Part shown: piece by piece, positions 26,821 through 34,746 of the stretch | Numbering within the stretch: position 1 is the stretch's first letter | How the letters are laid out: every line of letters starts with the position of its first letter | NCBI RefSeq assembly: GCF_000169455.1 | Contig: NZ_AAYC01000010.1 | Coordinates: 62,001 to 126,000 of the forward strand | Direction: 5' to 3' | From: Roseobacter sp. SK209-2-6 | GTDB lineage: Bacteria; Pseudomonadota; Alphaproteobacteria; Rhodobacterales; Rhodobacteraceae | Length of the DNA: 64,000 nucleotides | Made by a program: the position numbers and the translations under genes | The notes under the pieces: generated by a model | Seen by the model: only the letters and a program-made list of their open reading frames with translations | Databases searched by the model: none | Told to the model about the DNA's origin: nothing

Positions 26821-28065
26821 TTATAGCGAGTTTGCTACGGCTTCAGACAACATCTTTACCGCATCTGCAGAAGACATGTCCGAATTGAAATGCGCCGTGA
26901 CAACATCGGTGATTGCACCGGACTGGGCGCCACGCAGCGCCATACCATGGGCATAGCTGGGCAGGAGCGATCCATCCTTCGAGCTGGAGGTCATCTCTGA
27001 AGCGGAGAGATGCGCGCAGCTGTCAAACTCATCCATGGCCACATCGGTGCGCGCCGGGATCGACCCCTTGTTGAGGTTAAAGACCTTCTGGAAGTTCTGA
27101 CCAACAATCAGTTTTGCCAAAAGCGACTGGCCTTCCTGTTTGTCACTGCCATCGACGTCGAACATGGCAAAGCTGTCCACGTTATAAAGGAAGCCATTGC
27201 CCGGCGCAGAGGCACAGAGGAAGTCTTCGCCCGGTGCTTTGCCAGCGGCCAGGAATTCACCTTTGGCCCAGTCGCCCATGATCTGGAAGGCGGCCTCACC
27301 GTTCATCACCATGGCGGTGGCCAGGTTCCAGTCGCGGCCGGGGAAATTGGCATCGACATAGCCGCGCATCTTGCGCATCTGGTCAAAGACCGCGACCATC
27401 TTGTCCCCGGTCAGCACATCCTGATCCAGTTCGACAAAGGCTTTCTGGAAGTCTTCAGCACCAAGGATACCCAGGGCGACAACCTCAAAGACCGTGGCAT
27501 CCTGCCAGGCCTGGCCACCATGCGCCAGGGGGATGATGCCAGCGGCCTGCAGCTTATCTGCGGCGGCGTTGAATTCTTCCCAACTGGTGGGCATGGCGAT
27601 GCCGTTTGCTTCCAGCACGGAAGCATTCGCCCAGAGCCAATCGACACGGTGGACATTGACGGGGGCGGCGCACCACTGGCCTTCGCATTTCATATGCGCG
27701 GCGATGGAGGCGGGCAGAACCTTGTCCCAACCTTCGGCCTCGGCAACAGAGGAGATATCGGCCAGGACGCCTTCTTCGTACCACTCCTGGATCGCGGGGC
27801 CTTTCAGTTGCACAGCGGTTGGTGCATTGCCAGAGAGGACACGGGCACGCAGCGCAGTCATGGCCGCATCACCGCCGCCACCGGCTACGGGCATATCTGT
27901 CCAGGTGCCACCATTGGCGGCAAATTCTTCCTGCAGCACCGCCACGGATTTGGCCTCACCGCCGGATGTCCACCAGTGCAGAACCTCTGCCTGTGGGCCG
28001 GCCTGCGCCAGGGTCGCGGCGCTGAGCGCCAGGCTGGATGCGGCAGCAAACAAAGTCATTTTCAT
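26821..28065 (-). CDS. Sugar ABC transporter binding protein (glucose/mannose type)
   Basis: The 414-residue periplasmic protein has a signal peptide (1-22, ending AQAG) and a family-1 solute-binding fold beginning VLHWWTSGGE, typical of the glucose/mannose binders of Pseudomonas and Rhodobacteraceae. It is the first gene of the minus-strand operon (binding protein, two permeases, ATPase, glk) and is divergent from a two-component system. Confidence 0.9.
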   Translation of the reverse strand: MKMTLFAAASSLALSAATLAQAGPQAEVLHWWTSGGEAKSVAVLQEEFAANGGTWTDMPVAGGGGDAAMTALRARVLSGNAPTAVQLKGPAIQEWYEEGVLADISSVAEAEGWDKVLPASIAAHMKCEGQWCAAPVNVHRVDWLWANASVLEANGIAMPTSWEEFNAAADKLQAAGIIPLAHGGQAWQDATVFEVVALGILGAEDFQKAFVELDQDVLTGDKMVAVFDQMRKMRGYVDANFPGRDWNLATAMVMNGEAAFQIMGDWAKGEFLAAGKAPGEDFLCASAPGNGFLYNVDSFAMFDVDGSDKQEGQSLLAKLIVGQNFQKVFNLNKGSIPARTDVAMDEFDSCAHLSASEMTSSSKDGSLLPSYAHGMALRGAQSGAITDVVTAHFNSDMSSADAVKMLSEAVANSL

Positions 28066-28204
28066 TGGAATCTTCCTCCCAAGTTTCTTCAGGGTGCCGA
28101 CCTCCTCCGGGCGGCATTGAGGTTAACCTGCGCTCAGAGCTGCTGTTGTCGCAATGGTTGAAACCGGCAAAGCGGGTCCTGATGGGCAGAAATCCTAAGG
28201 TTCC

Positions 28205-28219
28205 GTTACAACTTGTTAC
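28205..28219 (+). promoter_or_regulatory. GTTAC direct repeat, possible response-regulator site
   Basis: GTTAC occurs at 28205-28209 and 28215-28219, exactly 10 bp apart, in the 248-bp divergent region between the sugar operon and the response-regulator gene. OmpR-type dimers commonly bind such direct repeats. The assignment is by pattern and location only. Confidence 0.35.
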
Positions 28220-28313
28220 CTGCCACTTGAAATTGGTGCAGATTGATCTGCAAGACTACCAAAGCCCCTCTGTCGAAGGTGAGGTGGCAGAGATCTAGGA
28301 TAGAGAACTGAAC

Positions 28314-29054
28314 ATGGCGATTCCCCGACTTCTTGTGGTGGACGACGACGCAGAGACCCGCAGCATGCTGACCCAGTTTCTGCAGCAAAGCGGCTTTATT
28401 GCGTTGCCTGCCGAGAGTGAGGCCGAAATTCGCAGCCACCTGGAAGCCGGTCGCATAGATCTGATCCTGTTGGATGTGATGCTGGGCGCTGAAAACGGGA
28501 TCAAGATCTGCGCCCAGCTGCGCACAGAGCAGGAGGTGCCAATCATTCTGGTCTCGGCTCTGTCGCAGGATCATCAGCGCATGGCCGGCTATGAGGTCGG
28601 TGCCGACGACTATATCGCCAAGCCCTTCAATCCGCAGCTCTTGCTGGCGCGGGTCAAGGCGGTGCTGCAAAGGGCGCGTCGCAGCCCTTCGCTTGTCTAT
28701 CGGCGCAAGACTGCGATCTTTCGCTTCGGTGGCTGGAGTTTTGACGCCAAACGCGGAGAGGTGCTTTCGCCGCAGGGCTATCAGGTGGCGCTGTCGCAGC
28801 GTGAACGTGAGTTGCTCAAGGTGTTTCTGGCCAGTCCGCATATTCCGCTGAAGCGGGAAGAGATCCATGCGGCACTGGATGTCGAACGCGAAGGGGCTGG
28901 TCCCACCGAAGGATCGGGGCGGGCGATTGATATGCTGGTCGGGCGCTTGCGTTCAAAGATCGAGGCTGACCCCAAGGAGCCGCAGATGCTGCGCACCGCG
29001 CGTGGGGTCGGCTACATCTTCTCTGTTGATGTCGAAACGGAGGAAGCAGGGTGA
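28314..29054 (+). CDS. OmpR-family response regulator
   Basis: The 246-residue protein has a receiver domain with the phospho-acceptor Asp54 (LILLDVML), the acidic pair VVDDD and the conserved Lys in IAKPFNP. It ends in a winged-helix DNA-binding domain (about 135-240). Its stop overlaps the GTG start of the histidine kinase gene. Being divergent from the sugar operon, it is the best candidate for its regulator, as GltR is for glucose uptake in Pseudomonas. Confidence 0.9.
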   Translation: MAIPRLLVVDDDAETRSMLTQFLQQSGFIALPAESEAEIRSHLEAGRIDLILLDVMLGAENGIKICAQLRTEQEVPIILVSALSQDHQRMAGYEVGADDYIAKPFNPQLLLARVKAVLQRARRSPSLVYRRKTAIFRFGGWSFDAKRGEVLSPQGYQVALSQRERELLKVFLASPHIPLKREEIHAALDVEREGAGPTEGSGRAIDMLVGRLRSKIEADPKEPQMLRTARGVGYIFSVDVETEEAG

Positions 29055-30502
29055 GCGGATCCCTGCCTCTGCGCTCCCTGGCTTGGGTCTGGGTCTTGGT
29101 GGCTTTTGCAACCGGACTTCTCTCTGCGGGGCTTTGGTTCCATTCGGAACGGTCCTGGCAGGCCCATCTGAACCGCAGCGAACTGGCTGGAGTGCTGCTT
29201 TACAATAGTCTTTTGTATCACGCCCCCTTGCCGCGCGGAGTCACGCTTGGCGTCTTGAGGTCGCCAGAGTCCGAGACAGCTGCGGTGCAGGGAGGACAAC
29301 CCGTACCGCCTGATGTTAGAGGCGCGGTCTTTTCCACCAATGTTTCCATCCTGGATCGGCCGCAACCGGGCGGTGTTGGCGAAGATCTGCGCTTGGTCAT
29401 CCTTTCGGATAACATGCGCTATGCGGTTTCGGATCTTGTTGCGGGGCAGGACAGCAGCCCGGCTGCAAAACTGGGCAAGGTGACGCAGCTGCTAGCGCGC
29501 TATTGCAGTCGCCCTCGGGTCTTTGCCCGGATTGGTGCAGGCCAATGGCGATTGGTGACAGGGGACGCGGTCTGGAGCTGCGATGCTGCTCCTAACGATC
29601 TGCGCCTTCCAGCAGTGATCCTGGCGCTGGTTGCATTGATGCTTTTGCTGAGCCAATCCGCTGGTATCGCCGCCCGCTTTGAGAGCTTTGCCAGAACCCT
29701 TCGCCAGGATCGGCGTTTTGGTGCGCCGGATAATTACTCCAGCGATGGGCCGGCTGAGCTGCGCGATATTGTGGATGCGGTGAATGGTCATCTGGAGAAA
29801 GCACGCACCCAGCTCAGCAAACGCGCAGCGGTTCTATCGGGGGTGAGCCATGATCTTGGTACCCCGGCAACACGTCTGCGCCTGCGTGCGGCCCTGATCA
29901 GCGATCAGGAACTGCGGGGAAAACTAGAAGCGGATATCGACAGCATGACGGGTATGATCGAAAGCGTGCTGACCTATACACGCTCTGAGATGAGCGTTGA
30001 AGAGCCCCGCCAGATCTCCCTGCAGGCGCTGGTTGAGGCCGTGGTGGCGGATTATCAGGATCTGGGTCGCCCGGTAGATTTGGCGGCAGCATCGATGGCA
30101 CCGATCCAGGGGGGCGCTTCCTTGTTCTCCGCAAGAGCCGCGCAGGTGAACCTGACGGAAACCCGACGTATCCTGGTCACCGCAAGACCTATTCTATTGG
30201 AACGCGCCCTTTGCAACTTGATCGACAATGCCCTCAAATATGGCCGACGCGCCCATGTTTCGTTGGAGGCCAACAGTGAAATGGCCGTGATCGAGGTTGA
30301 GGATGAGGGGTCAGAGTTGGACGTAGCAGAAATAGAGCGTGTGCTTGCCCCCTTCAGGCGCGGGGCCAATACCGGGGCAATTGATGGATTTGGCCTTGGG
30401 CTGACGATTGTGGCGACGGTTGCCGAGCAGCACGGTGGTAGCTTGCACTATGAGATGGGGCAAAGAGGGCTACGGGCCCAGCTGGAAATCTGTCGCCAAT
30501 AG
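29051..30502 (+). CDS. Sensor histidine kinase
   Basis: The 483-residue kinase has an N-terminal membrane segment (11-31), a periplasmic sensor region (about 32-185) and a second helix near 187-203. A cytoplasmic HAMP-like linker follows, then the phospho-acceptor His267 (LSGVSHDLGTPATRLR) and an HATPase domain ending GFGLGLTIV. It starts with GTG overlapping the regulator gene. The ligand is likely linked to sugar uptake by position. Confidence 0.9.
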   Translation: MSGSLPLRSLAWVWVLVAFATGLLSAGLWFHSERSWQAHLNRSELAGVLLYNSLLYHAPLPRGVTLGVLRSPESETAAVQGGQPVPPDVRGAVFSTNVSILDRPQPGGVGEDLRLVILSDNMRYAVSDLVAGQDSSPAAKLGKVTQLLARYCSRPRVFARIGAGQWRLVTGDAVWSCDAAPNDLRLPAVILALVALMLLLSQSAGIAARFESFARTLRQDRRFGAPDNYSSDGPAELRDIVDAVNGHLEKARTQLSKRAAVLSGVSHDLGTPATRLRLRAALISDQELRGKLEADIDSMTGMIESVLTYTRSEMSVEEPRQISLQALVEAVVADYQDLGRPVDLAAASMAPIQGGASLFSARAAQVNLTETRRILVTARPILLERALCNLIDNALKYGRRAHVSLEANSEMAVIEVEDEGSELDVAEIERVLAPFRRGANTGAIDGFGLGLTIVATVAEQHGGSLHYEMGQRGLRAQLEICRQ

Positions 30503-30626
30503 TGAGCGGCAGGCCTTGAATGGAGTCTGACCAGCGAAGAGAGGCCACGGGAGACAAACAAACCCCAGCCCTACACGGGTCAAAAGAGGCCGCGTCGACA
30601 AGACCCAAAGACAGAAAACCAAAAGG

Positions 30627-31337
30627 CTAGGGGGTGGATGGCTGTGTACGCCCATCGATCAGCGGATTTGGCTTTGCAAAACCGATCAGATCTTCCTGAT
30701 CGCGGATCGTGATCTTATTGCCCTTCACCTCCACCCCATAGGGTTTCAGCCCCTTGAAGGCGCGTGAGAGGTTTTCCGAGGTCATGCCCAGCACAGAGGC
30801 GAGACGACGCTTTTCGGTTTCCAGTTCAAATGTCTCACCGCCACCGGCGCGGACCTGTTGGCGCAGCAGGTAATTGGCCAGGCGCTCCAGCGAGGTTCTG
30901 AGTTTCAGATCCTTGGTGTTCTTGATCACGCCACGATAGCAGCTGGCCAGCTCATCCACGATCGAGAGGGCAAATTTGGTGTCCATCTCAAAGACGTCGC
31001 GCACATCTTGACTGGGGATCAGCATAATCCTGCTTTTCTCCATCGTGCGCGCGGACATCAGATAGGGCGCATCCTTGACTGTTGCGGCCAGGATAAAGGT
31101 GGAAACCGGGCGCACCGTTGCCATGCTGGTTTCGCGATCATTCCAAGTCGAGAACAGGTCAACCGATCCTGTCAGAAGAATATGGAGAAAGTCACTTGGA
31201 TCGCCCTCTGAGATCAATTCGATCTGCGGCGGGAAATTCTGCACATAGGAGGCACGCACCAAGCGTTGAAAACTCTCCTCTTCCATGTCCGAAAACAAAT
31301 GCAGGGCCCGGATCTCGGGAAGATGTGAATCGGGCAT
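30627..31337 (-). CDS. narR: Crp/Fnr-family regulator NarR
   Basis: The 236-residue protein has a cyclic-nucleotide-type sensor domain without the N-terminal cysteines of FNR, so it cannot hold the oxygen-sensing Fe-S cluster that way. The recognition helix GMTSENLSRAFKGL has the Glu-x-x-Ser-Arg pattern that reads TTGAT. It is divergent from narK, as in the Paracoccus nar locus where NarR answers nitrate or nitrite. FNR-like boxes occur in the shared promoter region. A GTG 12 bp upstream is an alternative start. Confidence 0.8.
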   Translation of the reverse strand: MPDSHLPEIRALHLFSDMEEESFQRLVRASYVQNFPPQIELISEGDPSDFLHILLTGSVDLFSTWNDRETSMATVRPVSTFILAATVKDAPYLMSARTMEKSRIMLIPSQDVRDVFEMDTKFALSIVDELASCYRGVIKNTKDLKLRTSLERLANYLLRQQVRAGGGETFELETEKRRLASVLGMTSENLSRAFKGLKPYGVEVKGNKITIRDQEDLIGFAKPNPLIDGRTQPSTP

Positions 31338-31387
31338 GCCTAGCGTCACCAGCTTAGTTTTCGTTTATGCGTAAATCGCGCATTCAA

Positions 31388-31401
31388 TTGATAAATGTCA
31401 A
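31388..31401 (-). promoter_or_regulatory. FNR-type box before narR
   Basis: TTGAT-AAAT-GTCAA differs by one base from the TTGAT-N4-ATCAA consensus. Its centre lies about 57 bp upstream of the narR start, which fits control of narR itself. Confidence 0.5.
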
Positions 31402-31502
31402 CTGCTCGCTTGATCTCTGCGGCAAAACTGCTTGATCTGCACTTCTGGGTAAGCTGACATTCTTGAGTAACGCGTTTATTTTAGCTGATTTTCCCGGATT
31501 TC

Positions 31503-31516
31503 CTGATCTGGATCAA
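31503..31516 (+). promoter_or_regulatory. FNR-type box before narK
   Basis: CTGAT-CTGG-ATCAA differs by one base from the consensus and is centred about 86 bp before the first narK start. It is a likely activator site for the nar operon (NarR or an FnrL-type protein). Confidence 0.55.
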
Positions 31517-31595
31517 TCTTTTTCCGAACCACAAGGGGCACCTCTCCCTGCAAAGCCCGCATTGCGGGTTGTTCGTCAAATTCGGAGGGACACCG

Positions 31596-33014
31596 ATGGA
31601 AATCCAAAATAAGGCAACAAGCCTTTGGGGAAATTTCTTCAACGTCAAGATGGTGCAGATCCGCACCTTCCACATGACGTGGTTTGCATTCTTCTCCTGC
31701 TTCTTTGCATGGTTCGGCATTGCGCCGCTGATGATCATCGTTCGCGATGAGCTGCAGCTCACAAAATCACAGGTCGGCTGGTCGATCATTGCATCCGTTG
31801 CGGTGACAGTCTTTGCCCGCTTCTTTATCGGTTGGCTCTGCGACCGGATCGGGCCCAGGCTCTCATATACATATCTGTTGATCTTCGGCGCCTTCCCCGT
31901 TGCGGGCATCGGCTTGGCAGACAGCTTTGAGATGTTCCTGTTCTTCCGCCTCTTCATCGGTGTGATCGGCGCGGCCTTCGTGATTACCCAGTACCACACC
32001 ACCGTGATGTTCGCGCCCAACGTCGTTGGCACCGCAAACGCCACATCGGCGGGCTGGGGTAACCTTGGTGGCGGTGTCACTCAGTTCGCCATGCCGATGG
32101 TCTTCTCGATGTTCGTTGTTGGCTTCGGCTTCTCTGACGCGGTTGGCTGGCGCCTGTCGATGATGGTTGTTGGCGGTGTGATCTTCGTGGTTGGTATCGC
32201 TTACTACTTCCTGACTCAGGATGCCCCTGAGGGGAACTACAAGGAACTGCGCGAGCAGGGTAAACTGCCGCCGAAAAAATCGGTGACCGCCGATTACTTT
32301 AAGGCCATGGCCGACTACCGGGTCTGGATCCTTTTCCTGATCTACGGCGCCTGCTTCGGTATCGAGCTGACCGTCAACAACGTCGCAGCCCTCTACTTCT
32401 ATGACTACTTCGACCTGAGCCTGGTGGCTGCGGGCGGTGTGGCGGCCTCATTCGGTCTGATGAACATCTTCGCCCGGACCCTGGGCGGTATCTTCGGCGA
32501 TAACTTCGGCGCTCTCTGGGGCCTCAAGGGCCGCTCATTCTGGCTCTTCATCGTGCTCCTGGGCGAAGGCTGTGCCTTGATGATCTTCAGCCAGATGCAG
32601 GTGCTCTTCCTGGCGCTGCCGATGCTGATCATCTTCTCGCTCTTCACTCAGATGGCCGAAGGCGCCACCTACTCTGTGGTTCCCTTTATCAACAAGAAAG
32701 CCCTGGGCGCCGTTGCCGGCGTGGTGGGTGCGGGCGGTAACGCCGGTGCTGTCGCCGCAGGCTTCCTGTTCAAAGGTGCCATGGAATGGAACGACGTCTT
32801 CTTCGTGATCGGCGTGACTGTCGCCTGTGCCTCGGTTCTGGCCTTCTTCGTCCGCTTCTCTGAAGCCCAGGAAGAGGAAGAGCGCGCCAACTTCGAACAT
32901 GCTTCTCTGGATCTGCTGCGGGTGCGCGCTGAACGCGCCAACAACGCTCTCGCTCAGTCGGTGGCTGTGGTCGAGGAGTGGAACCGCAAGCACCCCGAAG
33001 CACAGAAATCCTGA
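31596..33014 (+). CDS. narK: Nitrate/nitrite MFS transporter, NarK1 type
   Basis: This 472-residue major facilitator has about twelve helices and the nitrate-porter signatures GWGNLGGGV (in SAGWGNLGGGVTQF) and GAGGNAGAVAAG near the end. The start at 31596 is preferred because GGAGGG lies seven bases upstream; the frame opens 27 bp earlier. It shows the NarK1-like layout and is followed by a second, different transporter gene. In Paracoccus the two are fused into one protein; here they are separate genes. Confidence 0.9.
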   Translation: MEIQNKATSLWGNFFNVKMVQIRTFHMTWFAFFSCFFAWFGIAPLMIIVRDELQLTKSQVGWSIIASVAVTVFARFFIGWLCDRIGPRLSYTYLLIFGAFPVAGIGLADSFEMFLFFRLFIGVIGAAFVITQYHTTVMFAPNVVGTANATSAGWGNLGGGVTQFAMPMVFSMFVVGFGFSDAVGWRLSMMVVGGVIFVVGIAYYFLTQDAPEGNYKELREQGKLPPKKSVTADYFKAMADYRVWILFLIYGACFGIELTVNNVAALYFYDYFDLSLVAAGGVAASFGLMNIFARTLGGIFGDNFGALWGLKGRSFWLFIVLLGEGCALMIFSQMQVLFLALPMLIIFSLFTQMAEGATYSVVPFINKKALGAVAGVVGAGGNAGAVAAGFLFKGAMEWNDVFFVIGVTVACASVLAFFVRFSEAQEEEERANFEHASLDLLRVRAERANNALAQSVAVVEEWNRKHPEAQKS

Positions 33015-33025
33015 ATTCAAACTCT

Positions 33026-33048
33026 GGCGGGCCGTATCCCGGCCCGCC
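33026..33048 (+). repeat. Intercistronic hairpin between the two narK genes
   Basis: GGCGGGCCG (33026-33034) and CGGCCCGCC (33040-33048) form a perfect 9-bp GC-rich stem with a 5-nt loop and no T tract. It probably affects mRNA stability or processing. Confidence 0.65.
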
Positions 33049-33075
33049 GCAACCTCAATCTGAGGAGAAAACCAA

Positions 33076-34683
33076 GTGGGACAAGACCTAAGAAACTATA
33101 CACCGGAAGATGAGGCCTTTTGGTCCTCGACCGGTAAGTCGATTGCCACCAGGAACCTGTGGATTTCGATCCCCTCGCTTCTCTGCGGCTTTGCTGTTTG
33201 GCTCTACTGGGGCATCATCACCGTTCAGATGATCAACCTCGGCTTTGACTTTGAAAAGTCCGAGCTGTTCACCCTGGCGGCCATCGCGGGCCTCACCGGT
33301 GCGACCCTGCGTATTCCGTCGACCTTCTTCATCCGTATCGCGGGTGGTCGAAACACCATCTTCTTTACCACAGCCCTTCTGATGATCCCGGCGGCTGGCG
33401 CAGGCTTTGCGCTGCAGAACCCGGATACCCCGCTGTGGCAGTTCCAGATCCTCGCCTTCCTCTCCGGTATCGGCGGCGGTAACTTCTCCTCCTCGATGTC
33501 CAACATCTCCTTCTTCTACCCCAAGAAGGTACAGGGCTATGCGCTGGGCATGAACGCGGGTCTGGGCAACTTTGGTGTGACCACCATGCAGATCGTTATC
33601 CCGCTGGTGATGACCTTTGGTCTGTTTGGCGGCGAGCCAATGATCCTGGAAAACACCTCGGGTACTCTGATCGGCAAGATCCCCGCAGGCACCGAGACCT
33701 ATATCCACAACGCAGGCTATGTCTGGTTGCTGCTGTTGATCCCACTGGCCTTTGCGGGTTGGTTCGGTATGAACAATATCCGCGATGAGCACGTCAGCCC
33801 CGACATCCCGAACCCCGTTGGCGCCTTCTCGACCATCACCTTCATGCTGCTGATTGGTTTTGTCGCTGCTGCTATCGGCCTGTGGCTGATGCTGCCCGCC
33901 AAGGTTGGCGGTTCCGGCTTCATGATTTCCAAATGGATCGTGCTGCCGATCGTGATCGCGCTGACCGTCTTCATGCTGAAACTGATCCCCGGCCAGGTTG
34001 GTCAGAACCTGACCCGCCAGTACCAGATCTTCGGCAACAAGCACACCTGGGCGATGACCGTGATCTACACCATGACCTTTGGTTCCTTCATCGGTTATGC
34101 GGCGACCTTTGCTCTGGCAATCAAAGTGGTCTTTGGTTTCAGCCACATCGAAGTTGATGGCCTGATGACCCATGACACCGTGAACCCCAATGGTCCTTCG
34201 GCCCTGATGTATGCCTGGATGGGCCCCTTCATCGGCGCGCTGATCCGTCCTGTTGGCGGTATGATTGCAGACAAACTGGGCGGCGCCCGTGTGACCCAGT
34301 GGATCTCCATCATCATGGTCGCTTCTGCTCTGGGTGTGGCTTACTTCCTCAAGCAGGCCTATGTCTCGGCAACTCCTGAACAGTACTTCTTCCCCTTCAT
34401 GGCGCTGTTCCTGATCCTCTTTGCTGCAACCGGTATCGGCAATGGCTCGACCTTCCGGACCATCGCGGTTGCCTTCAACAAAGAGCAGGCTGGCCCGGTT
34501 CTGGGCTGGACCGCCGCAGTTGCTGCCTATGGCGCCTTCATCATCCCGAAAGTCTTCGGTGAGCAGATCAAAGCCGCGACCCCTGAGTATGCACTCTACG
34601 GTTTCGCAGTCTTCTACGGCGTCTGCATCCTGATCAACTGGTGGTTCTACCTGCGCCCCGGCGCCTACATCAAGAACCCTTAA
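33076..34683 (+). CDS. narK2: Nitrate/nitrite antiporter, NarK2 type
   Basis: This 535-residue major facilitator has twelve helices and a long central insert, as in NarK2-type nitrate/nitrite antiporters. It contains the GGNFSSSMSNISFFYP nitrate signature near the middle of the first half. It starts with GTG at 33076, behind GAGGAG. The paired transporters probably import nitrate and export nitrite during anaerobic respiration. Confidence 0.9.
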   Translation: MGQDLRNYTPEDEAFWSSTGKSIATRNLWISIPSLLCGFAVWLYWGIITVQMINLGFDFEKSELFTLAAIAGLTGATLRIPSTFFIRIAGGRNTIFFTTALLMIPAAGAGFALQNPDTPLWQFQILAFLSGIGGGNFSSSMSNISFFYPKKVQGYALGMNAGLGNFGVTTMQIVIPLVMTFGLFGGEPMILENTSGTLIGKIPAGTETYIHNAGYVWLLLLIPLAFAGWFGMNNIRDEHVSPDIPNPVGAFSTITFMLLIGFVAAAIGLWLMLPAKVGGSGFMISKWIVLPIVIALTVFMLKLIPGQVGQNLTRQYQIFGNKHTWAMTVIYTMTFGSFIGYAATFALAIKVVFGFSHIEVDGLMTHDTVNPNGPSALMYAWMGPFIGALIRPVGGMIADKLGGARVTQWISIIMVASALGVAYFLKQAYVSATPEQYFFPFMALFLILFAATGIGNGSTFRTIAVAFNKEQAGPVLGWTAAVAAYGAFIIPKVFGEQIKAATPEYALYGFAVFYGVCILINWWFYLRPGAYIKNP

Positions 34684-34693
34684 TAGCTCGTCA

Positions 34694-34719
34694 GCCCCGG
34701 CCGCCCGCCCGGCCGGGGC
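34694..34719 (+). repeat. Intercistronic hairpin between narK2 and narG
   Basis: GCCCCGGCCG (34694-34703) and CGGCCGGGGC (34710-34719) form a perfect 10-bp stem with a 6-nt loop, 28 bp before the narG start. No T tract follows. It resembles the hairpin between the two narK genes. Confidence 0.65.
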
Positions 34720-34746
34720 AAGCCCGCCAATCCAAGGAGAGACCCC

